Positions 54,025 through 62,233 of a stretch of DNA of 64,000 nt are shown piece after piece. The notes under the pieces were generated by a model. It ran no database searches and was not told where the DNA came from. It was given only the letters and a program-made list of their open reading frames with translations. This stretch comes from CAINVV01 sp963663675 (GTDB taxonomy: Bacteria > Bacteroidota > Bacteroidia > Bacteroidales > Prolixibacteraceae), in NCBI GenBank assembly GCA_963663675.1, contig OY760498.1, forward strand, positions 1,550,001-1,614,000, read 5' to 3'. The position numbers and the translations under genes were made by a program. Position 1 is the first letter of the stretch, and every line of letters begins with the position of its first letter.

Positions 54025-54123
54025 AAAACGAAAAGGACAGAGTCGGGCGACTCCATCCTTTTACTAAAACTAACCAAACTAACTAAACCTAAACTTATGA
54101 AAAAAAATGTATTACAAATATAA
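54025..54123 (+). other. Orphan gene leader with hairpin and 8-codon ORF
   Basis: A hairpin (AAAAGGA..GAGTCG-GG-CGACTC..TCCTTTT, about 54030-54061) is followed by a purine-poor leader rich in ACTAAAC and AACC words. This runs directly into an ATG at 54097 encoding MKKNVLQI and a TAA at 54121-54123. The arrangement is what I associate with leaders of TonB-dependent receptor (SusC-type) genes in Bacteroidota, but no receptor follows. It may be a decapitated leader or a small regulatory RNA. Confidence 0.5.
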
Positions 54124-54206
54124 GGTTCCTAACATTTCTAAACTATTAATTTAAGTTAAGTAATTGTAAAAGATTTGAACAAACGTAAATTCTGAATTTG
54201 TCCCAT

Positions 54207-54494
54207 TTATTGCTTGAATATTGATGCAATTTTTGAAAAACCATCTTTAAATGAGTCTGATGCTGAAGAAAATGCATCTTTTACCTCCTCCCAGTTATCT
54301 TCCGTCGCTGCCAGGAGCCTGTCATATTTTACCTGTAGGTCATCCTTTTTGGCTTTCAGTTCAGCAAGTTTTTCAGAGTACTCGGCTTTTGCCCCGGCAA
54401 GAGCCTTGTTTTTTTTTGCTTCCAGCTCATCAATTGCGGCAAAGATTTCATCAATGCTTTCCTTGGCTTTATTTTTATAAGCTTCTCTGTCCAT
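54207..54494 (-). CDS. Small coiled-coil protein
   Basis: 95 residues, almost wholly helical: MDREAYKNKAKESIDEIFAA, a lysine/alanine-rich heptad region (ELEAKKNKALAGAKAEYSEKLAELKAKKDDLQVKYDRLL) and a C-terminal amphipathic FKDGFSKIASIFKQ. It resembles the small sll1863-type stress-response coiled-coil family. No signal peptide. It stands alone; function is unknown. Confidence 0.7.
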   Translation of the reverse strand: MDREAYKNKAKESIDEIFAAIDELEAKKNKALAGAKAEYSEKLAELKAKKDDLQVKYDRLLAATEDNWEEVKDAFSSASDSFKDGFSKIASIFKQ

Positions 54495-54750
54495 ATCGAT
54501 AAATATTTAAGTTAATAATAAATGCTCAAAAGATTTTGATATCACATCGCATTGCCTCAGGTAAAGATACTAATGGAGTACCAAAGTAATTGATTGTTAA
54601 GGTAAGAATTTATTGTAAACCTTGGTGATACTAAATTTCAGCCAGCTTATAAATGTGATTTATCAATGATTGAAATATCTTTAACGGAATTTTAGAGAGT
54701 GATAAAGTGTTTATAATAATATAATTAACATATCAAACGGGAACAATAAA

Positions 54751-55239
54751 TTACTTTATCAGCGATATGGATTTATTTGGTTTGAAGTAGTACATCAATG
54801 AAATGCCAAAAAAAGTTTCCGTACTTGCAGAGGATACACCGCTGTAATAATATTGTCCAAAAACAATATTCAGGTGAATCTGTGGGGATGCCGTATATTC
54901 TATTCCGTAAGTCAATTCTGTCAATAGATTCTCCTTCGCATTGAAAATATATCCAATTCCGGGTGTCAGTGTATTTGTGAATTTTCCGACCTGGAACACG
55001 TTTAGATTAGGCCTGATTTCGAGATAGGTGCATGTGTCAGCCTTTGTTAGTGCCGATAGCCCCAAATCCAGACCCAAGCTAAAAACATCCCATTGTTTTC
55101 CGGCTTCGACCGCTATATTTGACTTTTGACCAATAGTACCGGGGGTGTTGGCAAGGCTGGTAGCAATGGATACATAGGTCTGGGACATTGTCGTCCTGGA
55201 CAATAGACTTAAAAGAAGCAGCAAGATGATATTTTTCAT
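54751..55239 (-). CDS. Exported beta-barrel-like outer-membrane protein, small
   Basis: About 162 residues from the ATG at 55239, which starts the signal peptide MKNIILLLLLSLLSRTTMSQ; an in-frame ATG 18 bp earlier adds MIVSFK and is less likely. The mature part alternates polar and hydrophobic residues (VAVEAGKQWDVFSLGLDLGL-type strands, LTELTYGIEYTASPQIHLNIVFGQYYYSG, TFFGISLMYYF), typical of a small porin-like or OmpW-like barrel. The last residues KPNKSISLIK do not end in the usual aromatic, so barrel status is not certain. Confidence 0.65.
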   Translation of the reverse strand: MKNIILLLLLSLLSRTTMSQTYVSIATSLANTPGTIGQKSNIAVEAGKQWDVFSLGLDLGLSALTKADTCTYLEIRPNLNVFQVGKFTNTLTPGIGYIFNAKENLLTELTYGIEYTASPQIHLNIVFGQYYYSGVSSASTETFFGISLMYYFKPNKSISLIK

Positions 55240-55435
55240 TTTGAAGGATACTATCATAAAAGTAAAAATATTCTATCATATTTTTTTTCACCAGGGAAAA
55301 CAGAATATGCAAATCAGGCGGATTTTAAAATCATTTTGAAGAACACTTAATCCAGGCAGGAGGCGGAATAGCTCAAAGCAGAACATCATGTAATAAGACT
55401 CTTATAAGCTATTTTGTCCTATCGAAACTATTTTG

Positions 55436-55466
55436 AAAAAAGAGCCGCAATCAATGATTACGGCTC
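55436..55466 (-). terminator. Rho-independent terminator of the Gfo/Idh/MocA gene at 55501
   Basis: On the minus strand, GAGCCG pairs with CGGCTC (55461-55466 with 55442-55447) with further AAT/ATT pairing, followed by TTTTTT. It lies 35 bp past the stop codon. Confidence 0.85.
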
Positions 55467-55500
55467 CCTGTTTACTCGATTATTAGTGTTTTACTTCAAA

Positions 55501-56934
55501 TCAGGCAGGCATATCAGGCAATGTAAATCCATTGTGATAGGTATGTTTGATCAGTTCCGATGCAAATTCTTTTGCATTAATTGATGCTCCCCTGCTGATC
55601 CTAAGTTTGTCAGTATCCGAAATATTGGTAAAATTCATATTCGGGCCGTCCCATAACATGACTTTATTAAGTGCCTGCAGACGAACAGCAAGAACACCCA
55701 TAACCACCATTTCGTTGAAAGGACCTGAAACACTGAAGTCAGATGCAGAAGGGACCCTGCTTTCAGGGCTTTCCTTGCATGCACGGATCCAGTCCTGCTC
55801 ATGGCTTACTTCGATGCGGCGGAGTGTCTTTGGAACGTTGGGAACCCTTCCGGAAAGAAGTATCGGATCGGTACCGTATTCGCCACAAACCAGTGAGTCT
55901 TTTGTTCCGCGGAAAATGACGCCGGAACTTTGTACCCTGTCGACCGGCCAGTTTTCCGGATATTTGGGTTTAAGTCCGCCATCAAACCAGGTGACCTGTA
56001 CTTCGGGTAATTTGATTTTGATTCCTTTTTGTTTGGCACGAGCCGGATAGGTAAGATGCACCATTTCAGCAGTCGGGGCACAGTCGGGCATTAACTGGGT
56101 TGAACTTCCAATAACCTTGGTCGGGTATTGCAGTTTCATGGCAGTAAATATCGGATGCATAACATGGCAGGCCATGTCTCCCAGGGCGCCGGTACCATAG
56201 TCCCACCAGCCACGCCATACCCATGGGTGGAAAGCCGGATTGTAACCACGGAATTTGGCCGGACCAATGAACAGATCCCATTTCAGGGTATCCGGTACCG
56301 GCATGACTTCTGTCGGTGCTACCAATCCCTGTGGCCAAATAGGGCGGTTGGTATAAGCTTCAATTTTTGTCACATCACCTATTTCACCTGCCCAGATCCA
56401 TTCGCAAGCCAGTCTTACACCTTCGGCAGAAGATCCCTGGTTTCCCATCTGGGTGGCAACCTTATATTTTGCAGCCAGCTTAGTAAGCAGGCGCGATTCG
56501 TATACGCTGTGTGTGAGCGGTTTCTGGCAATAAACGTGTTTTCCAAGAGTAATCGCGTGCGCTGATGGGCCGGCATGGTTATGGTCAGAAGTTGCAACCA
56601 TCACTGCATCAATGGATTTGCCTAGCTCATCATACATTTTCCTCCAGTCATAATACCTCGCAGCTTTTGGATAAGTATCAAAAACCTTAGGTACGTTGTT
56701 TCGGCTAACACCCCAGTCGACGTCGCATAATGCAACAATATTTTCAGTTGCCATCCTTTCGAGGTTGCCCTTTCCCATACCACCAATTCCAATACCGGCG
56801 ATGTTCAACTTATCACTTGGGGCTTTGTGTCCAAGTCCGGCGATTGTGTTTGAAGGAACAATAAAAAGTCCCGCAGCAGCTGATGATGTAGTGCCAATAA
56901 AGTTTCGTCTGGTAACTTTGTTTTTTTCTTCCAT
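55501..56934 (-). CDS. Tat-exported Gfo/Idh/MocA family oxidoreductase
   Basis: 477 residues. A twin-arginine signal (KVTRRNFIGTTSSAAAGLFIVPS) is followed by the NAD(P)-binding motif IAGIGIGGMGKGNLE. The family motif is YCQKPLTHSVYESR (Gln in place of Glu in EKP), and the substrate-domain signature is GWWDYGTGALGDMACHVMHP. It has a longer C-terminal region than the gene at 33349. It is likely an exported sugar oxidoreductase; the Glu-to-Gln change is seen in other secreted members. Single gene with its own terminator. Confidence 0.9.
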   Translation of the reverse strand: MEEKNKVTRRNFIGTTSSAAAGLFIVPSNTIAGLGHKAPSDKLNIAGIGIGGMGKGNLERMATENIVALCDVDWGVSRNNVPKVFDTYPKAARYYDWRKMYDELGKSIDAVMVATSDHNHAGPSAHAITLGKHVYCQKPLTHSVYESRLLTKLAAKYKVATQMGNQGSSAEGVRLACEWIWAGEIGDVTKIEAYTNRPIWPQGLVAPTEVMPVPDTLKWDLFIGPAKFRGYNPAFHPWVWRGWWDYGTGALGDMACHVMHPIFTAMKLQYPTKVIGSSTQLMPDCAPTAEMVHLTYPARAKQKGIKIKLPEVQVTWFDGGLKPKYPENWPVDRVQSSGVIFRGTKDSLVCGEYGTDPILLSGRVPNVPKTLRRIEVSHEQDWIRACKESPESRVPSASDFSVSGPFNEMVVMGVLAVRLQALNKVMLWDGPNMNFTNISDTDKLRISRGASINAKEFASELIKHTYHNGFTLPDMPA

Positions 56935-57091
56935 ACATTTAAGTTTAAATGGTTGATTAATATTATAATATGTGTTTAGTGGAGGTTGCCTGACAGTATT
57001 TATCTCAAATGTCGTAATAAAAATTAAATATTACCAGAATTCAGGATAAAATATTTAATAATCTATAAAATCTATAGTAAGACAGTTTACT

Positions 57092-57562
57092 TCATAGTAT
57101 TCTAAGTTCCTCGGAATAGTCAAACTGCAAATCTTCATGAAGGGTAAACAAGGATTTTTTTATCCTCAGTACTTGTCTCCGATACAAGTTGCCCAAAACA
57201 GAGTTTGCAGGCAATAAAATGCCTGATTTCCTCAATTTTTTACAGAAATAAATCAGAATTTCAACTTCAGTTTGCTTTTGCCGCGAATATTTTATCTGTT
57301 TGTTGGCAAATGCCAGTATTTTCCGGACTGTTTTTCTTGCAATGTATGAATTGCTATTTTTGACCTCTTTAAATAGTTGATCCAGCTCTAATTTTACATC
57401 CCTTATGTAGGCCTGCTCATCTTCCGACTCAAACAGCAAATAAGAAAGCAATTCTTTGTTTTCCTTTCTATACCGGGCCACCAGCAGGCATATTTCCTGC
57501 AAACGAACTGGGTGTATAATCTTAAGTTCGGTTTTAATTTCTTTCAGAGAAGCAGACTTCAT
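57092..57562 (-). CDS. Conserved-looking helical hypothetical protein
   Basis: 156 residues, strongly basic and helical, with no signal peptide or membrane segment. Opening MKSASLKEIKTELKIIHPVRLQEICLLVARYRKENKELLSYLLFESEDEQ is a two-helix pattern; later RKTVRKILAFANKQIKYSRQKQTEVEILIYFCKKLRK. I do not recognise a family or function. Flanked by the Gfo/Idh/MocA gene and ywbE on the same strand. Confidence 0.7.
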   Translation of the reverse strand: MKSASLKEIKTELKIIHPVRLQEICLLVARYRKENKELLSYLLFESEDEQAYIRDVKLELDQLFKEVKNSNSYIARKTVRKILAFANKQIKYSRQKQTEVEILIYFCKKLRKSGILLPANSVLGNLYRRQVLRIKKSLFTLHEDLQFDYSEELRIL

Positions 57563-57649
57563 CGCTTGTGGATTAATTTTGTGCCAGGTTAGTAAGATGG
57601 TTGTACTGCCTTTCCGTCATCAAACCGACACTTTCCCGGTACTGCCAAT

Positions 57650-57841
57650 TTATTTAATTTTTTTCACCCTCCCAACTTCACCTGTGGTGAGCCTTACTTT
57701 AATGCCATGTGGATGAAATGAACTGTTGGTGAGTATATCCTGCACAATTCCTTCTGTGATTTTTCCGGTTGGCTGGTCCTTTTTTAACACGATACCGACT
57801 TCTGTTCCTTTACTGATCGTTATTCTGTCCTGACCTTCCAT
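57650..57841 (-). CDS. ywbE: YwbE family protein
   Basis: 63 residues from the ATG at 57841 (an upstream in-frame start adds seven residues not typical of the family). The sequence MEGQDRITISKGTEVGIVLKKDQPTGKITEGIVQDILTNSSFHPHGIKVRLTTGEVGRVKKI is an almost complete match to the small YwbE family (named from Bacillus subtilis), a cytosolic KOW-like beta protein of unknown role. Length matches the family (about 60-70). Same strand as the gene at 57092, 87 bp away. Confidence 0.9.
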   Translation of the reverse strand: MEGQDRITISKGTEVGIVLKKDQPTGKITEGIVQDILTNSSFHPHGIKVRLTTGEVGRVKKIK

Positions 57842-58068
57842 AGTAATAGTCTGTTTGACCAAAGTAACTGTTTTTTTGGTGAAGGAATAGACTTTTGAAT
57901 GAAATTATTGCCCTGTGAATGACTTTTTTGTAGCCGGGGTACCTGGTGGCGGCAGACACTGCAAATGAGGATTTACTTCGATTTGCAAATTTATTTGTTA
58001 TTTTAAGGGTGTTTTTGTTAAATCCACAAATTAACTGTTCAAAACAATCTAACTACTTAAAAATTAAT

Positions 58069-58839
58069 ATGAGATCATTATTACTGGCACTCTTTGTAAT
58101 AGTTACTATTACCTGTCTGGCTCAGAGACCGGCACAAGGGCCCATGTCTGATAAAAAATACACGCCTGAGAAACTTGGATATTCACTATACTGGGAAGAT
58201 AATTTTAACGGGAACCAGCTTGACACCACAAAATGGAAGGTGCGTGGCCTCGGCAAACGAAGATTGGACTGGGTCTCGAAAGATGCCGTCAAAGTGGAGG
58301 ATGGTTACCTCAAATTGTATGCCTTACAGAGGGGGGATTCTCTTTTGAGCAGCGCCGTCGGAACCCAGGATCTTTTCATGTCCAGATACGGATATTATGA
58401 GTGCAGGGCACAGTTGCAAAAATCAGCAGGGGTGTGGGGCGCTTTCTGGATCCAATCCAGGCAGATTTCACAAGGGGAAGATCCGGCTGTATATGGTGCG
58501 GAAATTGATATCATGGAGTTCTTCAAAAAACTCGGAACTGATATTGTTTCACACAATGTCCACTGGGCCTACGGGCCTCATCAACAGTCTACTCACGGAA
58601 TGCAGAGTTATCTGAAAGGAGTAAGTGACGGATTTCACCTTTTTGCACTGGAATGGCTGCCGGATAAATATATCTTCTATGTGGATGGCTACAAATTTTA
58701 TGAAGTGACCCAAGGCATCTCCCACATAGACGAGTATATGATCCTTAGCATGGAATACCCCGGTGAAAAGGCTGAAATTGCCAAAACGGTCTTTCCGGAT
58801 GTATTTATCGTTGATTATGTGAGATACTATAAGAAATAA
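58069..58839 (+). CDS. Secreted GH16 family glycoside hydrolase (beta-glucanase type)
   Basis: 256 residues from the ATG at 58069, which begins the signal peptide MRSLLLALFVIVTITCLAQR; a longer in-frame extension upstream has no signal features. The GH16 active-site motif ExDxxE reads AEIDIMEFF with Glu145 and Glu150 as nucleophile and acid/base. Supporting stretches are LGYSLYWEDNFNGNQLDTTKWKV, GVWGAFWIQSRQI and LFALEWLPDKYIFYVDGYKFYE. It hydrolyses beta-1,3(4)-glucans, agar or related galactans; which one is not evident. It is followed after 108 bp by the FAD oxidoreductase. Confidence 0.93.
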   Translation: MRSLLLALFVIVTITCLAQRPAQGPMSDKKYTPEKLGYSLYWEDNFNGNQLDTTKWKVRGLGKRRLDWVSKDAVKVEDGYLKLYALQRGDSLLSSAVGTQDLFMSRYGYYECRAQLQKSAGVWGAFWIQSRQISQGEDPAVYGAEIDIMEFFKKLGTDIVSHNVHWAYGPHQQSTHGMQSYLKGVSDGFHLFALEWLPDKYIFYVDGYKFYEVTQGISHIDEYMILSMEYPGEKAEIAKTVFPDVFIVDYVRYYKK

Positions 58840-58947
58840 CATGATGCATAAAGCATTGAGAGCATGGCGCAGGTAGAATGCGGAAATCGGAGACGGACGA
58901 TGTTTAAGAAATTGGAAATATTATTTATTAATTAGGAGGTTGGAAAA

Positions 58948-60636
58948 ATGAGAAAATCAGCTAAAGGTCTTCATTACCAAATAGTTGTATTGCTTCTGTG
59001 CGGGTTTTCAGGAATATGGGAAAGTACATCGGCTAAATCAGATCAGAAGAAGTATTCGGCAGATATTGTTGTGTATGGTGGTAATTCTTCAGCCGTCATT
59101 GCTGCGGTTGAGGCAGTTCATTCAGGCAAATCAGTTGTGGTTGTATCTCCTGACACACATCTGGGAGGTCTTTCCTCGGGAGGACTTGGTTTCACCGATA
59201 CAGGAAATAAATCGGTGATTGGGGGTTTGTCACGTGAATTTTATCACAGAGTTTATTTGCACTACAATGATTCATCAGCATGGACCTGGGAAAAACACTA
59301 TGAGTTTGGTAACAAAGGCCAGGGAACAGTTGCCATGGATGGAGAAAACAGGACCATGTGGATTTTCGAGCCTCATGTAGCGGAGGATGTCTTCGAAGAG
59401 CTGGTTAAGATTAACAATATCAGCATCTTACGTAATGAGTGGCTGGACCGTGAAAAGGGAGTCGTGAAAAAGGACGGAAAAATTGTTTCCATAGGTACTC
59501 TTTCCGGTAAAACCATTTCAGGCAAAATGTTTATTGATGCTACCTATGAAGGAGACCTCATGGCAGCTTCCGGGGTATCCTATACTGTCGGGCGCGAAGC
59601 ATGCCCGACCTACAATGAGACCTATAACGGCGTTCAGGCTGATATTAAGGAGAGAGGGCATTTTTTCAAGGATCCTATTGATCCATACAAAGTTCCCGGG
59701 AAGAAAGAGAGTGGACTCTTATATGGAATATCCCCCGAACCAATATCTCCTAATTGCACCGGAGATAAGAAGGTTCAGGCCTATTGTTTCAGGCTGTGCC
59801 TGAGTGATAATCCGGGAAACCGGGTACCTTTCCCTAAGCCTGAGAACTATAATCCCGATGATTATGAACTTGTAGCCCGGGTGCTAGACACCGGCTGGAT
59901 GGATTGGTTTGCGAAATACGACCGTATACCGAACAATAAGACAGACACCAATAATCACGGACCTTTCAGCAGTGATTTCATCGGTGGTAATTATGATTAT
60001 CCGGAAGCATCCTATGAGAGAAGGAAAGAAATCATCAAGGCGCACGAACAATACCAAAAAGGATTGTTCTATTTTCTGAGTAACGAAAAGCGCGTGTCAG
60101 ACGAAGTGCGGGGTAAGATGCTGAAATGGGGCCTTGCAGCGGATGAGTTCAGGGACAATGGCAACTGGCCAAGGCAACTTTATATCAGGGAAGCACGGAG
60201 AATGAAAGGCGTTTATGTCACAACTGAAAATGACGTAACCAACAAGAGAACGATCAGTGACCCTGTTGGAATGGGGTCGTACGGAATGGATTCCCACAAT
60301 ATTCAAAGATATGTGACATCCAAGGGATTTGTCCAGAATGAAGGTGATGTACAGGTGCACCTGAAAGGTCCTTACTCAATTTCATTCGGTTCTATCCTTC
60401 CCAAAAAGGAAGAATGCGTCAATTTACTTGTACCTGTTTGTGTTTCAGCAAGTCACATAGCTTATGGTTCAATCCGGATGGAGCCGGTCTTCATGATTCT
60501 CGGGCAATCAGCCGCCGCTGCAGCCAGCCTTGCGATTGATAACAAACTGGCGGTGCAGGACGTTCCTTATGCGGCACTGAGGAAAAAATTGCTGGACATA
60601 AACCAGGTACTGGAAGTTGGAGTAAAAGAAAAGTGA
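58948..60636 (+). CDS. Secreted FAD-dependent oxidoreductase (xanthan lyase-associated type)
   Basis: 562 residues. A clear AGGAGG ribosome site precedes the ATG. A signal-like hydrophobic segment (IVVLLLCGFSGIWES) is followed by an FAD-binding Rossmann motif VVYGGNSSAVIAAVEAVHSGKSVVVVSP. Then come LGGLSSGGLGFTDTG and a C-terminal GQSAAAAASLAID. This is the FAD_oxidored family, often found with polysaccharide lyases and glycosidases in Bacteroidota. Location is periplasmic; substrate is unknown, probably a sugar or sugar acid. It probably belongs with the GH16 gene. Confidence 0.85.
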   Translation: MRKSAKGLHYQIVVLLLCGFSGIWESTSAKSDQKKYSADIVVYGGNSSAVIAAVEAVHSGKSVVVVSPDTHLGGLSSGGLGFTDTGNKSVIGGLSREFYHRVYLHYNDSSAWTWEKHYEFGNKGQGTVAMDGENRTMWIFEPHVAEDVFEELVKINNISILRNEWLDREKGVVKKDGKIVSIGTLSGKTISGKMFIDATYEGDLMAASGVSYTVGREACPTYNETYNGVQADIKERGHFFKDPIDPYKVPGKKESGLLYGISPEPISPNCTGDKKVQAYCFRLCLSDNPGNRVPFPKPENYNPDDYELVARVLDTGWMDWFAKYDRIPNNKTDTNNHGPFSSDFIGGNYDYPEASYERRKEIIKAHEQYQKGLFYFLSNEKRVSDEVRGKMLKWGLAADEFRDNGNWPRQLYIREARRMKGVYVTTENDVTNKRTISDPVGMGSYGMDSHNIQRYVTSKGFVQNEGDVQVHLKGPYSISFGSILPKKEECVNLLVPVCVSASHIAYGSIRMEPVFMILGQSAAAAASLAIDNKLAVQDVPYAALRKKLLDINQVLEVGVKEK

Positions 60637-60764
60637 ATATTTGAATACCAGGTGTGCATATCGGTCAATCCAAACAGGACATTTCGGACAATTATGGGTG
60701 TTGTATGTTTATGATAATGAGGATTTAATGCTTTGTAAGAAGATAAATTACCAATACTTTCCAA

Positions 60765-61943
60765 TTATTTTCTGTAAAGGCCTTGGTGGGTTTCCCGTAT
60801 AAGGTCTGCAACAGGAATCCCGGGAGGGCATTTCGACAGATCCAGTTTCTTTAAGTTTTCTTCTGTGGGGAAATACCCCGGGAAATAATGCCCTTTTTCC
60901 TGCAGCATGTTGTAACGGTAGATGCCAAAATCCTTCATGTCATAACATTTCCAAAGCATTCTGAAACGAAGTATTTCCGGGATATTGATTCCTGAGGGAT
61001 CGTTTTCCATGACATAACCGTCAAAATCCGCATATGGTATCAATCGTTTCTGGTCGTCCAGCAGTTGTTTTATCTTGTTATCTTCGACCGACATGGGTGC
61101 CGGGGCAGGGAATATTCCATTCAGGTGGCTAAATTGGGCAGTTACCGGGAGTCCGAAAGAAAGGGTGTGAATCGCTTCGTGCCCCAGGCAGAAACGGGTA
61201 TTCCATTGTATTGGATGCAATGGGGCAGTCAAATCTTTCAGTTTTTGCGGAGAATTAGACAACTGACCGCCCTTGTCATTGGGAGAAATGATAAATACAC
61301 CCATGTCTTTGGATGCGGCAAGGTCTATGGCAGGCTTGTTCCGCTGAAAGAAGTAATAATAATGCAGGTTGACAAAATCGAACAGTCCGGTTTCTATAGC
61401 TTTAATAATTACATCCAGCGGGGCATGCGTGCTGAAACCTAAGTGGCCTATAATACCTTCTTGTTTTAATTTCAGGAGTTCTTCTACCGGACCACCTTTG
61501 GCACATGCGATCGAGAGCAGTTCCATGTTGTTAATGCCATGCCAGGCATAAAAGTCAAAATAGTCCGTCTTTAAAGCCTTCAATTGCAAGGCGACCATTT
61601 CGCGGGTTTCCCTGGCGCTTTTCGGACTCCCTTTGGTCATCAGGAAGTAAGATTCGCGTTTGATTTTCAGTTCATCGTTCAATACCAATCCGTAAGCATG
61701 CTCGCTTTTGTTATATCCCCAGGCGGTTTCGATCAGGTTGATGCCTTGTGCCAAAGCTTTTTCCACGGTATCCCGGCATTGAACAAGTGTCTCAGCAGGA
61801 ATCAGGTGGCGCGGTTCTTCGTTTGCCCGTTTAAACCTCATTCCGCCTAAGGTGATGACGCTGACCTTTTTGCCTGTCTTGCCGAAGCGACGATATTCCA
61901 TTTTGGGGCGATAGACAGAAAATGTGCTGAAATCCATATCCAT
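60765..61943 (-). CDS. Aldo/keto reductase
   Basis: A 392-residue NADPH-dependent oxidoreductase with the (beta/alpha)8 AKR fold. After a short leader comes MEYRRFGKTGKKVSVITLGGMRF. The tetrad region reads INLIETAWGYNKSE (Glu where the classical Asp is, Tyr kept), FLMTKGS (Lys) and DFYAWHGIN (His). The C-terminal segment is longer than in classical AKRs (DGYVMENDPSGINIPEILRFRMLWKCYDMKD) but has no iron-sulfur cysteines. The start could be any of the ATGs at 61943, 61937 or 61901. A TAnnTTTG box lies just upstream on this strand. Confidence 0.88.
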   Translation of the reverse strand: MDMDFSTFSVYRPKMEYRRFGKTGKKVSVITLGGMRFKRANEEPRHLIPAETLVQCRDTVEKALAQGINLIETAWGYNKSEHAYGLVLNDELKIKRESYFLMTKGSPKSARETREMVALQLKALKTDYFDFYAWHGINNMELLSIACAKGGPVEELLKLKQEGIIGHLGFSTHAPLDVIIKAIETGLFDFVNLHYYYFFQRNKPAIDLAASKDMGVFIISPNDKGGQLSNSPQKLKDLTAPLHPIQWNTRFCLGHEAIHTLSFGLPVTAQFSHLNGIFPAPAPMSVEDNKIKQLLDDQKRLIPYADFDGYVMENDPSGINIPEILRFRMLWKCYDMKDFGIYRYNMLQEKGHYFPGYFPTEENLKKLDLSKCPPGIPVADLIRETHQGLYRK

Positions 61944-61958
61944 TTGTTAATTGGGGGG

Positions 61959-61966
61959 CAAATATA
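61959..61966 (-). promoter_or_regulatory. Predicted -7 box (TATATTTG on the minus strand) for the aldo/keto reductase
   Basis: This TAnnTTTG match is 15 bp upstream of the first ATG (61943) and implies a very short leader, or translation from a later ATG. Confidence 0.45.
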
Positions 61967-62079
61967 CCAACTATACACGATATTTGATGGGGGGAATCTG
62001 TCCCGATCTTCCGAATCATCCCCGTGAGGAAACAGTGAATTCTCAGTTATTTACTTCAGCATTAATCAGACAGATTAAT

Positions 62080-62087
62080 TATCTTTG
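62080..62087 (+). promoter_or_regulatory. Predicted -7 box (TATCTTTG) upstream of the symporter
   Basis: This TAnnTTTG match is 146 bp before the TTG start of the symporter gene, giving a leader of about 140 nt if real. No clear -33 box. Confidence 0.3.
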
Positions 62088-62233
62088 GTTGCAATACCGG
62101 GCATAACTGACATTTTATCATTAGTTTATGAATGATATTTTTTTTAGTCTCAGAATGAGGGACTTGTAATATCTTTTATAGGCCCGGCCGGCTATCGATA
62201 TTTTGTTTTTTATCACTTTGTAAAGATTTTAAC

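Larger units (their letters stand above)
53871..54206. other. Intergenic stretch with hairpin repeat and orphan leader
   Basis: There is no full gene. It contains a perfect 20-bp hairpin with nested direct repeats (53969-54018), a second hairpin (54030-54061), an unstructured ACTAAAC/AACC-rich leader and an 8-codon reading frame; these are listed separately. Confidence 0.7.

Noticed and set aside
57946..58068. N-terminal extension of the GH16 gene
   Set aside because: The extension precedes a complete signal peptide and shows no conservation; start set at 58069.
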